A stretch of DNA of 64,000 bases from Calliopum simillimum (GCA_951812925.1 OX638370.1:41791948-41855947), one strand, 5' to 3'; positions 52,081 to 61,934 are shown, counted from the first letter of the stretch. Notes: generated from the sequence alone by a model not told the origin. Numbers and translations: made by a program.

Positions 52081-52747
52081 TTAGGCATGCGCTTATTTTA
52101 CGATTTTCTGATTTTCGTTCATGCCGCCCCCTGAAATCCTTATAATGGTCATAAAAACAAATACTATGAAGTTTCACGGCGATCGGATAACGATAACCCG
52201 GCCCGCAAGAGAGGTCAAGGTCAAGTTGAGGTTTCAGGCAAAAAATAATGAAAATTTTTTTTAAACTTAATTAAATTAGTCAAAGCATAACTTTATCTTA
52301 CAGCAAATTGAAATACCTTTCCAACAAGCTATAATCGGGTAATAAATACGAATTCTATGAATTTTTCTTTTACGGCATTAACAAAATTGCCGCAAAATAC
52401 CATATGTAGTAGAACAGCATTTTGCGGCAATTTGGCTAATGTCGATAAAAGAAAAATTCATAGAATTCGTATTTATTACCCGATTTTAAACAATTATAGC
52501 TTGTTGGAAAGGTATTTAAATTTGCTATAAGATAAAGTTATGCTTTGACTAATTTAATTAAGTTTAAAAAAAATGTTCATTCTGTTTTGCCTGAAACCTC
52601 AACTTGACCTTGACCTCTCTTGCGGGCCGGGTTATCGTTATCCGATCGCCGTGAAACTTCATAGTATTTGTTTTTATGACCATTACAAGGATTTCAGGGG
52701 GCGGCATGAACGAAAATCAGAATATCGTAAAATAAGCGCATGCCTAA
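52081..52747. repeat. Palindromic element, arms about 310 bp
   Basis: The ends TTAGGCATGCGC and GCGCATGCCTAA are exact complements. The arms match nearly base for base through GGCCCGCAAGAGAGGTCAAG and AATACGAATTCTATGAATTT, with a ~50-bp centre near 52390-52430. Non-coding. Confidence 0.85.
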
Positions 52748-53289
52748 TGTTCGTCCTACTGAGGCCTTCTGAATAAATAAAATCTAAACTTACATGAAAT
52801 TATGGGTATTTTACTTAGTATTTTCCGACTTTTATTGGGATTTGCCAGATGGTTCACAACTGATCCACTTTTTTCGAAGAGCCAAAAATCACGTTCTTAG
52901 AAAATTGGAAGTAGAGAGTTAAATTTTTTTCAAACCGTGTACAATCACTTGAGGGTCCGTAAAGTCAGAGTGCAAATACTTTAGGAATTGAGAAACTCAA
53001 GAGATAAATTTCAGATCTTAAGATGGAGGTTCCTATTTTCATTTAACGACAAAAATTTAAGAAACTGATTTTTGGTCGTGTGAACAAAATATGCTTGAAA
53101 ATTTCGAAATTTTTTCGATTTGAATTGTGTGACATCACACTTTCCATGACCCCCCCTCTGTCATACTTTGTTACAAATTTGTGAACCCCCCACTTCCCTA
53201 AAAGTTTGACGTGATTTATGAACAGCCCCTCCGCCTTAAAAAAAGAGTCGGAAAACGGAAATTATCAAAAAACACAGCAACCCAAAATA

Positions 53290-54103
53290 ATTACACAGGT
53301 TTACAAAAAAAAAAAAGAAAGGATTTCAAAGTCATATGGAGGTCAAAATGGGGTTCATGTGTCGTTTAGTGATAAATTCGCTAAAATTCTGAAACTAGTT
53401 TTTAATCATTGAGCTCTTAGGTCTTAAAAAGAATATGTGATCAAAAAGGGTATCTCGGACCTAGTTTCGGAGACATAGCCATCGGAAGATCAGAATATAT
53501 ATCTTCTATGAAAACCGCTATAAGTTGGGAACCCCCGGATGAATTTGGAAAATATTGGTGTCATATGAAAGGTATTTTGTTGTTGTTGTAATTGTTGTTG
53601 TTGTTTTTGTTGTTGCTGGTGTTGTTGATTTATTTGTTGTTGTAATCGAAAAATTTCACAAAATTTCAAAAAAGCTCATATCTCGAAAACTATGAATCCA
53701 ATTGAAAATATGCTCAGAACATTTTTATGAATTGTCAAAATACCTTTCATATGACACCAATATTTTACAAATCCATCCAGGGGTTCCCAACTTAAAGCGG
53801 TTTTCATAGAAGATATATCTGAATCTTTCGATGGCTATATCTCACAAACTAGGTCCGAGATACCCTTTTTGATCACATATTCTTTTAAAGGAATAAGGAC
53901 TCAATGAAAAAAAATTAGTTTCAGAATTTTAGCGAATTTATCACTAAACGACACATGCCCTCCATATGACCTTGAAATATTTTTTCTCAGACGTTCTGGA
54001 AAAAACGGACCCGGGACTCGGATTCAGGACTTCAAAGCCCCTAGGAAACACATAGTCTGGTCAAAACGCCATGACATTTTTTTGTTTTGTAAACCTGTGT
54101 AAT
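53290..54103. repeat. Foldback element with ATTACACAGGTTTAC ends and a TTG microsatellite
   Basis: The ends ATTACACAGGTTTACAAAA and their exact complement bound 814 bp. The arms pair through TTTAGTGATAAATTCGCTAA, GGTATCTCGGACCTAGTTT and TTGGTGTCATATGAAAGGTA. The centre has an imperfect (TTG)n tract at about 53579-53643. The right arm has extra unpaired sequence (about 53975-54075). Confidence 0.85.
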
Positions 54104-54125
54104 AGTCACTTTGTCTCTTGGCACT

Positions 54126-55512
54126 CACGGTGTGCCTTAACCCGTTCTAAATCGGACGTCGTAGCACATCAAATTTTTTTCCAGATTCTGTTTACTTATC
54201 GTTCAAATGATGTATAAAAAAATTTTCACTCGTGACTTTTCGACTAAATTTTGAGATAATCGCTTTTCCAATTGGGGCATTTTCCCATACAAAAAGAAAA
54301 AAAAAATTTTTTTAACTACGTTAAACAAAAATTAAAATAATCACAATCGATGTGTTTTGCAATGCTTAACGCGAATCCAACCTTAAAATTGCTCTATCGT
54401 GTATAGTTTATGAGATATTGTAATCTTAATTCCAAAAAAAGTAGTTTTTTGCCATTTTTTGAAGCTATATAACTATGTAATATATCATTTATTCGTCAAA
54501 TGTGGCTTAAACACTTGAAAGCCCCAATCTTTTGCTTTAAAACCTAATTTAAATTATATTTATGTCTTCATGCTTCTAAGAGATATCGTAGACCGAAATA
54601 TAGTCAAGACGGGTTTTTTGCACTTTTGTGTCTTTTTAGGTTAGGATATCTTTGAGGAAAAAAAAGACATCAACATAATTTAAATTAGGTTTTAAAGGCA
54701 AAGATTAGGACTTTAAAGTTGCTTACCAGATTTAACGAAATTAAAATTTCTTGCACATTTTAAACATGTTCAACGAACCGACCATTTCAAAATTCAGCCG
54801 TATGCCATACACGTTACAACAACACTCGGGTGTCAAACGGCTGAATTTAGAAGTAGTCGGTTCGTTGAACATGTTTAAAATGTGAAAGAAATTTTAATTT
54901 TGTTAAATCTGGTAAGCAACTTTAAAGTCCTAATCTTTGCCTTTAAAACCTAATTTAAATTATGTTGATGTCTTTTTTTTCCTCAAAGATATCTTAACCT
55001 AAAAAGACACAAAAGTGCAAAAAACCCGTCTTGACTATATTTCGGTCTACGATATCTCTTAGAAGCATGAAGATATAAATATAATTTAAATTAGGTTTTA
55101 AAGCAAAAGATTGAGGCTTTCAAGTGTTTAAGCCACATTTGACGAATAAATGATATGTTACATAGTTATATAGCTTCAAAAAATGGCAAAAAACGACTTT
55201 TTTTGGTCTTTAGATTACAATATCTTATAAACTATACACGATAGAGCAATTCTGAGGTTGGATTCGCGTTAAGCATCGCAAAACACATCGATTGTGATTA
55301 TTTTAATTTTTGTTTAATGTAGTTAAAAAAATTTTTTTTTTCTTTTTGTATGGGAAAATGCCCCAATTGGAAAAGCGATTATCTTAAAATTTAGTCGAAA
55401 AGTCACGAGTGAAAATTTTTTTATACATCACTTGAACGATAAGTAAACAGAATCTGGAAAAAAATTTGATGTGCTACGACGTCCGATTTAGAACGGGTTA
55501 AGGCACACCGTG
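54126..55512. repeat. Large palindrome, arms about 665 bp (CACGGTG ends)
   Basis: The ends CACGGTGTGCCTTAACCC and the exact complement are present, with the arms nearly identical throughout. The unpaired loop is about 35-60 bp near 54795-54850, inside an AAATTCAGCCGT/ACGGCTGAATTT pair. CACT lies on both sides (54122-54125 and 55513-55516), a possible 4-bp duplication. Each arm contains family E words. The CAC ends and short duplication recall CMC/Chapaev or Transib elements, but no transposase is present. Confidence 0.88.
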
Positions 55513-55529
55513 CACTATTCTTTGCCTTC

Positions 55530-55870
55530 AAAATAAGCTATAAATTCTTGTGACTTTTAATTAAAAAGTTATGACGATTTTAAAATGATAAATGAAAGTT
55601 AAAAATCGTATATGGATTCTTACACGATTTTTCACTCAATGGTGTCATTTTCAAGTGGTCATAACTTTATAGGGTAAAATCATGTAAAACCAATTCATAT
55701 CTTAATTTGAAAACAAGAATAGTACTAAGCGATACATTTAGTAGAAAAGAGCAAAAAAAAATTTCATTCGTCCTCTATATAACCTCAAAAATCATGTTTT
55801 TGAACTTTTATGTTAGAATATTTCAAAAACCATACGTGATAGAGCAATTGGGAGACCGGATTATAATTGT
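55530..55870 (-). repeat. Repeat family E, copy near 55.7 kb
   Basis: In inverted orientation it matches 20900-21160: AAAATCGTATATGGATTC, GTGGTCATAACTTT, TTTAGTAGAAAAGAGC, AACCTCAAAAATCATG and CGTGATAGAGCAATTG words. It is a half-element without its partner arm. Confidence 0.65.
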
Positions 55871-56040
55871 TTTGGGTTGTTTTTTTGATGGATTCTGTTT
55901 TTCGACCCTTTTAAGGGCGGGACACCTACTTGCGATTTTAAAAATTATTGAATTTTGTTGCTAACACGATGGTACCATTAACATTAAACTTAACTTAAAA
56001 CTTAACAATAAAGATAATCATTTCAAATAAAATGAAGATT

Positions 56041-56704
56041 TATGGCCATTTCTCAGAAACCTTTAACCTATAGTTGTCGTCAAGTTTTGATGTCAAACAC
56101 GTAAGATGCAATACGCATTTAATTCAAATAGTAATAATTTTTTGTGAATTATTGTGAATGCACATTAGGCCGGGTCGAATTTTAGTGCGGCAAAGAGTAT
56201 AGAAACAAAGAAATCTACGAAAAATTCTAAAAAACTTTGCCCAAGAAACCATGGGTCTAAAATCAATAGCGAGCCGCCGTAGACTGCGTTGAACTTTTGA
56301 TGTACTACTTTAAAATACAATAGAAAAAAATAAAAAATTCAAATACTTTTAATAATTTTCTATGAAACAAGAATAAAAAAATTTTTATTTTTTCTTATCG
56401 TATTTTAAAGTAGTACATCAAAACTTCAACGCAATTTACGGCGGCTCGATATTGATTTTAGACCATGGTTTTTCTTGGGCAAAGTTTTTTAGAATTTTAC
56501 AAAGATTTTTTTGTTGCTATACTCCTTGCCAATTTTTTGCCTCCCGAACAAATTGACCCGGCTTAACGCACATACTTGTTAATGTTTGAACAATATGTGC
56601 ATTCACAAAAAATCATTGCTATTTGAATTAAATGCATCTTACGTGTTTGGCATCAAAACTTGACGACAACTATAGGTTAAAAGTTTCTGAGAAATGCATT
56701 ATAG
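56041..56704. repeat. Foldback element enclosing a family G copy
   Basis: The outer arms (56041-56160 and 56575-56704) pair through TTCTCAGAAAC, ACCTATAGTTGTCG and ACGTAAGATGCA words. The family G element at 56165-56567 sits at the centre, itself an inverted repeat, so the whole block is one nested palindrome. Confidence 0.8.
56165..56567. repeat. Foldback family G, uninterrupted copy
   Basis: The ends TTAGGCCGGGTCGAATTTT and AAATTGACCCGGCTTAA are present. The arms carry AAATTCTAAAAAACTTTGCC and CCATGGGTCTAAAATCAAT with their complements. It is the empty-site version of 29656-30909. Confidence 0.8.
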
Positions 56705-57303
56705 GAAAATCATAGTTAAAGAACTATAATAATAGCTGTGTTTTAGACGGCTGCTTGTTAGCACAGTATTAACACAGTTCTTCTAAAATTATCTTCTTCT
56801 TAGGACCTATCCCTTTGTAAATTTAATAAAAAAGAACTCATAAATTATTTTAAATTGTTGAACTTACTCATATTATATTTATAGCATTTTCTTTTCTAAA
56901 AAAAATTTTACCTGTTTGAAGTGTAACATTTTTTTAGTTTTGCACTCTACCCTGATAAAATGTTACCTTTTTTTAAATAAGAATAGAACAAAAAATTCCA
57001 CACAAATCACAAAATAAGTTTTCTCTCACAATTGTGACATTTGTTTTTATTTATTTTAATAAATTTGAATTCAATTGAATGTTTGTCAATAAAAAACCAA
57101 ATAAAAACTTTCAATATCATGTTTGTGAAAAATCAACATTCAAAATTCTCACCCCGTCGATTGAAAAAAGTGTGAAAACGTTACACTTTTGCCTGCTCAG
57201 AGGGCAACAATTTTTAGAAAATTTTAGAAAAGAACATAATATTTAGACAGCCTTCGCACGGGGCAGAAAAAGTGTAACATTTTTTTGAGAAAACGACATT
57301 AAA
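56705..57303. other. AT-rich spacer
   Basis: No gene is seen. AGTGTAACATTTTTTT occurs near 56922 and 57260, with the complement AACGTTACACTTTT near 57178, hinting at a worn repeat. Confidence 0.35.
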
Positions 57304-57305
57304 TA

Positions 57306-58046
57306 TTGGGTGTACAACTTTGCTTCCGCCGTTTTTTTCCAAAATTAAAAGGTTTATTGCGAAAAAGTGCTTACAGATGTATTATTCAAAGTATTGTCCG
57401 TCGCTAGCGACAACTTTCTCCCATCTTTCCGGCAATTTTCGGATCCCGGCTCGAAAAAAGGAGTCCTCTTTTAACGCTATCCATGAAGCAATCCATTTTT
57501 CCAATTCTTCGAAGGATTGAAAATGTTGATCTGCCAGGCCGTGTGCCATCGAACGGAATAGGTGGAAGTCAGAAGGGGCGACATCTGGGGAATACGGCGG
57601 GTGGGGCAAGACTTCCCATTTCAGCGTTTCCAGGTACTTTTTGACCACTTTTGCGACGTGAGGCCGAGCATTGTCGTGTTGGAGGATGACTTTGTCATGT
57701 CGCTCTTGATATTGTGGCCGCTTTTCTTTTAGCGCGCGACGTTCTTTCACTCAGAGCAGCATCACCGTAAGTTTCTGAGAGCATTCGATGCGCTTCAGCT
57801 GCATTTTTTTTCGAATTGTAACAGAAAAGTAAAACTTCCCGCAAATGGCGAGAATTGGGCACATAAACGGACATTTTCGAGCGTGAATAATACAAAAACA
57901 AGAACAACTGTCACTGAAACGGCGATGACAATTCGTTAGGCACTGTCCACACTCACTTTAAAGGCATTATCATCTATGTATTTCAACCAGCCTCAGCCGG
58001 TACAGCCACCTATCGGAAAACGGCGGAAGCAAAGTTGTACACCCAA
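57306..58046 (-). mobile_element. Internally deleted mariner with perfect TIRs and TA duplication
   Basis: The ends are perfect 26-bp inverted repeats (TTGGGTGTACAACTTTGC... at 57306-57331 and 58021-58046). TA lies on both sides (57304-57305 and 58047-58048). The minus strand encodes a transposase N-terminus (57695-57873: 'SVYVPNSRHLREVLLFCYN') and C-terminus (57382-57750). The middle, including the first helix-turn-helix linker and the first catalytic Asp, is deleted. At 741 bp it is about 60% of a full mariner. The intact ends mean that it could be moved by a transposase supplied from elsewhere. Confidence 0.93.
57382..57750 (-). pseudogene. mariner transposase C-terminal half
   Basis: 122 codons containing the second catalytic Asp ('ILQHDNARPHVAKVVKKYL') and the third in 'HPPYSPDVAPSDFHLFRSM'. 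It then runs through 'EDSFFRAGIRKLPERWEKV' to the normal C-terminus ending DGQYFE. The Asp-to-Asp spacing fits the D34D mariner signature. The reading is clean, so the deletion is the main defect. The ATG at its start lies within the deletion scar and is not a natural start. Confidence 0.88.
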
Positions 58047-58784
58047 TAAATGAAATGGAATGAAAATTAATTCACAGTTAACGGAGTAGGGGAGGTTTCG
58101 ACACCCTAACAGAAAAGTCCTTTTTTTCAAATGCAATTGGGCATCATTTTGAATACACATAGACTGCACAGGAATATATGTGCTCTTTTTTGAATTGCCA
58201 AAAATTCGCTATGTTTGTTATTTTAGGTATTGGGAGCAAAAAACCATAGATAAAAAAAATTGCCAAACCTCCCCACGGCGCTCAAATTTGAGGTTTAATT
58301 GACGCTGACGACCAAATCGGATTTTTTCACGCCAACCGATTTCTACAAGATTATGGGTATAATTAAAGCGATTTTTAAAATCCTTTAAAAGGCACCTTTC
58401 GAGAAAAGTGGTAAAAACAGTTTCTATAGTTTTCACTAATCTCATAGTTTTACTAAAACATAAACCAACAAGCAAACACAAAAATAGTCATTATCGACGT
58501 ATTTTGCAATGCTGAATCTGAATCCGACTGTAGAATTGCCCTATCACTTTTGGTTTTCTTACAACTAACATACGCCTTTATGCATTTCACATGACTACTA
58601 TATGGCTTAAAATCACCATGGTGAGGAATTTGTATCGGAAGCAAATAAATTACTGAAGCCATAATTCTATTGATTAATTGAATATAACAAAACACAACAA
58701 CAACAGGAGTCATGACGAAGTGGAAAGAGAACAAAAATCTCACTACATGAATATAGGCACTTAAGCTACCAATTTTTCTGAGGG
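58047..58784. other. No gene recognised
   Basis: Open frames of 87 and 113 codons (minus, 58218-58794) have no family resemblance and ordinary AT-rich composition, so I do not call them. Confidence 0.35.
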
Positions 58785-59012
58785 TACATAGCACAGTCCA
58801 TTGATAAATGCGCTATGTAGAGAGATTGACTCCGAGGTTCATAGTTCAATCCCGGCCTCAGACAAAAAGTTCAAAAATTTTTCAATTGTTATTTCATTTA
58901 ATTTAAAATAAATTAAATAAAACATAAATTGGTCTGATGATGGTTACGTGGCGGTAACCGAAACATATGTCACCATAGCCATGCTTAGTAGTTTTTTTTT
59001 TTTTTTTTTTTT
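58785..59012 (+). mobile_element. SINE- or retrozyme-like element: tRNA-like head, hammerhead ribozyme, poly(T) end
   Basis: Three parts in order. First, a tRNA-like head: an A-box-like TAGCACAGTCC at 58789-58799, a GATAAATGCGCT segment, then a B-box-like GGTTCATAGTTCAATCCC at 58836-58853 followed by CGGCC. Second, an AT-rich link. Third, a hammerhead fold (58930-58975), then a 21-base T run at about 58992-59012. RNA polymerase III promoter boxes plus a tail are the SINE plan. No other copy is in this window and no clear target duplication is seen, so mobility is inferred. Confidence 0.55.
58930..58975 (+). ncRNA. Candidate type I hammerhead self-cleaving ribozyme
   Basis: All conserved core nucleotides are present. 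CTGATGA is at 58934-58940 and GAAAC at 58960-58964. Stem II is GGTTAC (58942-58947) paired with GTAACC (58954-58959), with a 6-nt loop and one bulged T at 58941. Stem III is A-C (58963-58964) with G-T (58969-58970) around an ATAT loop. The cleavage triplet is GTC, ending at 58971. Stem I is TGGT (58930-58933) with ACCA (58972-58975). The very short stem III is typical of hammerheads in Penelope-like elements and retrozymes. The bulge at the base of stem II is the one departure from the canonical form. Confidence 0.7.
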
Positions 59013-59454
59013 CTCTAATCCTAATTGTCATGATTTTCTAAGTTGAAAAATGCATAGAATTTTAGATTGTTGCAAATAATGACTAAAAGTTCGTAAAATT
59101 AGTATAACAAAACATTAAAATTGTTTTATTTTAATTGTTCATTGCATTATATATCGTTAGCTTAAATGGAAAAAGCGTGTCTCAAATTTTTTCGAAATTG
59201 ACTTTTTTGCATATTCTGGTTGGCCACTCTCTTATACACCTCCCTGCAAAAATAAGGTATAATTATTTCAAAAATAGCCAAGTTATAGTCAATTTTAAAA
59301 AAGCCCTAACACATAACAAAAATTTCTTGAAAGAAAAAAGCCCTAACTCACAATATGTAGCGTTTAAATAGTGCTAAAATCACTCAGAAACTATTCTGCT
59401 AATTAAGCTGAAAACTTGTCAGTGAGTGTATGAGAAGTTTTTTATGCTATACAC

Positions 59455-59945
59455 GAAGGTTCCCGAAGGTTCCCGAAGGTCATCCGAAGGTTTTCTGGTC
59501 AGAACGAAGAACATTTGGGTATGTATGTATTCTCCTTTAACTCCTAGGAGGAGCATAGGGCCAAAAACGATGAACATTTGGGTATACTAGAGGAAAAACA
59601 TCTATGGTAGATTATCAATGAACCTTATTTGATAGTTTTCTAAGATACCCGAAGGTTCTCGAAGGCCACTCGAAGGCTTGATAGTCAAAACGAAGAATAT
59701 TTCAGTATACTAGAGGGAAAATATTATTGGCGGACTATCAAAAAGGTCTGTTAGTTTTTTGGGACATCTGAAGGTTCCAAAAGTTCACCCGAAGGCTTCC
59801 AAAGGAAAGCATCCATGGCGGACTATCAAAAAGCCTTAATTAATAGTTTTCTAAGGCATCCGAAGGTTCCCGAAAGTCACCCGAAGGCTTCATAGTCAAT
59901 ACGAAGAATATCAAGATAAACTGATGGGAAAACATTTATAGCATC
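59455..59945. repeat. Tandem array with a CCGAAGGTTCCCGAAGG unit
   Basis: Three to four diverged units of roughly 120-190 bp share CCCGAAGGTTCCCGAA, CACCCGAAGGCTT, ATAGTCAAAACGAAGAATAT and GGCGGACTATCAAAAAG. The first unit is interrupted by the 44-bp LINE tail at 59522-59565. Non-coding. Confidence 0.8.
59522..59565 (-). repeat. 44-bp LINE tail with target duplication, copy 3
   Basis: This is the reverse complement of the unit at 33359-33403. It is flanked by a 19-bp duplication (AACGAAGAACATTTGGGTA at 59503-59521, and AACGATGAACATTTGGGTA at 59566-59584, one mismatch). Its 5' end falls within two bases of that of copy 1. Confidence 0.85.
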
Positions 59946-60610
59946 TACGAACTTAGTTGATGTGGGTACTTTATTATCATAAACTTTACTTGATGTACAC
60001 TTTAATGAAATGAAAAGACCTAACACACAAAACTACACAAAAAACAAAGAAATTAAAAAAAAAAATCCTAGAATGAAAATTGTTGATAATTTTTGTTGTA
60101 AATGGCATTTAAACTTTTTTTAAATGTTTGGCGTATCAAATTTTATTCAGTTTTTTCCTTCTCCTGTAAAGTATTGAAAATGTGAGTTACGCCTTTTCCA
60201 TATTAAGCTAACGATATGCTAAGAGTCAGTTATATTCGATATCATTTGAACATATAACATATTATATTAACAAGGAAAATCATTTCGGCAACGCATCCCA
60301 AAGTGTAAAATGCAAAATCAAACTTAAAAAACTCATATCAATTTACCAAAATTAAACAGATCCCATAAACTATTAAGAGCATTTTTTATCAAAGAATTAC
60401 ATTTTTGGGACTTTATTTAAAAAAAAAATAATTCAGGAAACGAAGTTTATGATTGGCCAAAAACTATTTAAAGTAAGCGCATCCGTTATGCGCTATTGCT
60501 CAGTGGAAAGAAAGGTCATTTAACCCACAGCCAGAGTGCTTTTCGGCAAATAAGTTATTTTTCAATGGAAATTACTAACTATTTTAATTCATAATTTATA
60601 GAGAGTACAA
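59946..60610. other. No gene recognised
   Basis: AT-rich spacer between the tandem array and the next foldback element. Confidence 0.35.
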
Positions 60611-61383
60611 GAGACGGGGTCGAAATTTAGATTCATCCCGAAACCGACTCAAAAGTTAGAGGGACTCTTAAAAACGATATCTGCATCACTTTTTTTTTCA
60701 TCCTGAGAAAAACCAATGGATTTTGATTCTACTGAAGGCCTAAGTACTTTAGAAACAAAGATTGTGTTCTAATATAAATTTTGGCGTTTAAATTGTTGTG
60801 GGCATAGATCATATTCGGTTTCAAAAATTGATTTTTTTATTGTATTGTACGATTTTCAATAACGAGGTCGGAAAAACAATTTTTTACTCAGAAGCAAGGC
60901 ATCTAACGAAAAAAGTGTATACGGCAAAAAATGCTTAAAATTGTCCAACGAATACGTGTGAATTTTTTCAAAATTTTTTGAGAATTTTATAATTTTTCAA
61001 AGCTTGGTCAAAAAAATAAAAAAAATTCTGAAAAAATTCACACCAATTCTTTGAAATGAAACATGAAATTGTTTCGTAGATGCCTTGTTTTCAAGTAAAC
61101 CTAGCAACCTATATCCCCAAAAAAAATTTATAATTTTTAAGCACCAGAATTTTTTTAAGAACATAGTCTTTGTTTCTAAATCATCCTTGGGCATCCATTT
61201 TGTAATCAAAAAAAGTTATGACCAAAAAATATGTTATAGCCGAAATGGGCCTTAGTAGAAACAAAAGTGCTTCTTTGGTTTTTCTCGGAATAAAAAATTA
61301 TGATTTTTTTTAAGAGTCCCCTCTAACTTTTGAGTCGGTTTGGGGATGATTTTATTTTGCTTCATACAAAATCGACCCGGTCT
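60611..61383. repeat. Foldback element with GACGGGGTCGAAATTT ends
   Basis: The left arm (60611-60800) and right arm (61225-61383) pair through ACTCAAAAGTTAGAGGG, AAAACCAA and CTTTAGAAACAAAGA words. The end motif GGGTCGA is shared with family G (GGCCGGGTC), so the two may be related. Non-coding. Confidence 0.7.
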
Positions 61384-61499
61384 AGCGTACATCAATAGGG
61401 CGTCATTCCGGGAACGATGATTTTAATATTTGTAATCTTTTTGCAAAATTTTCCAATCTACTTACTCATCCTCCAGATATAATTATAATAATTATTCTT

Positions 61500-61880
61500 T
61501 TTCAGTACCTTCGGGTCTGGTAAGAATGCCACATATAAGGACAAATTAAACAAAATTAAAATTTCATTTGCTGCAAGACCAAATGGTATCCCATCTTGTG
61601 TTCTTTAAAATTGCTGCAGAGTTCTCCCGTTCCCAATCTATGAAATATTCAAACAATCTCTAACTTGCGCCATTTTTCCTGAAGTGTGAAAAGCATCTTT
61701 TATAATTCCTTTGCATAAATCTGGTAGCGGATCTATCATATCTAATTATATGGGAATTACTAAATTAAGCACACTGCCTAAACTTTTCGAGCACATTGCT
61801 CATAGTTCTAATCCTTACATTTCTCCTCACCAGCATGGCTTTTTGCAAGGTAGATCAACTGTAACAAATTTTTATATTTT
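61500..61880 (+). pseudogene. LINE reverse transcriptase fragment, N-terminal part
   Basis: It reads 'RPNGIPSCVL', a stop, then 'FPIYEIFKQSLTCAIFPEV', 'FIIPLHKSGSGSIISNYMGI' and 'SPHQHGFLQGRSTVTNF'. These are reverse transcriptase motifs 0 to 2 of a Jockey/CR1-group element, with two in-frame stops. The next expected motif appears at 63815, in the same orientation, so an insertion probably separates them. Confidence 0.8.
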
Positions 61881-61934
61881 TATTTTATTGATAAGAACTC
61901 AGACAACTATACAGTTGGTATAAGAGAAGGGGCA

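Noticed and set aside
58218..58794. Minus-strand open frames of 87 and 113 codons
   Set aside because: No recognisable domain, start context or splice pattern; length is within chance for this composition.
58789..58860. A functional tRNA gene
   Set aside because: The A- and B-box-like words are present, but I could not form an acceptor stem or a full cloverleaf, and an extra segment lies within the T-arm region. It is better read as a tRNA-derived head.
59455..59945. CRISPR-like array
   Set aside because: The units are diverged, variable in length and without conserved repeats alternating with unique spacers, and the genome is eukaryotic.
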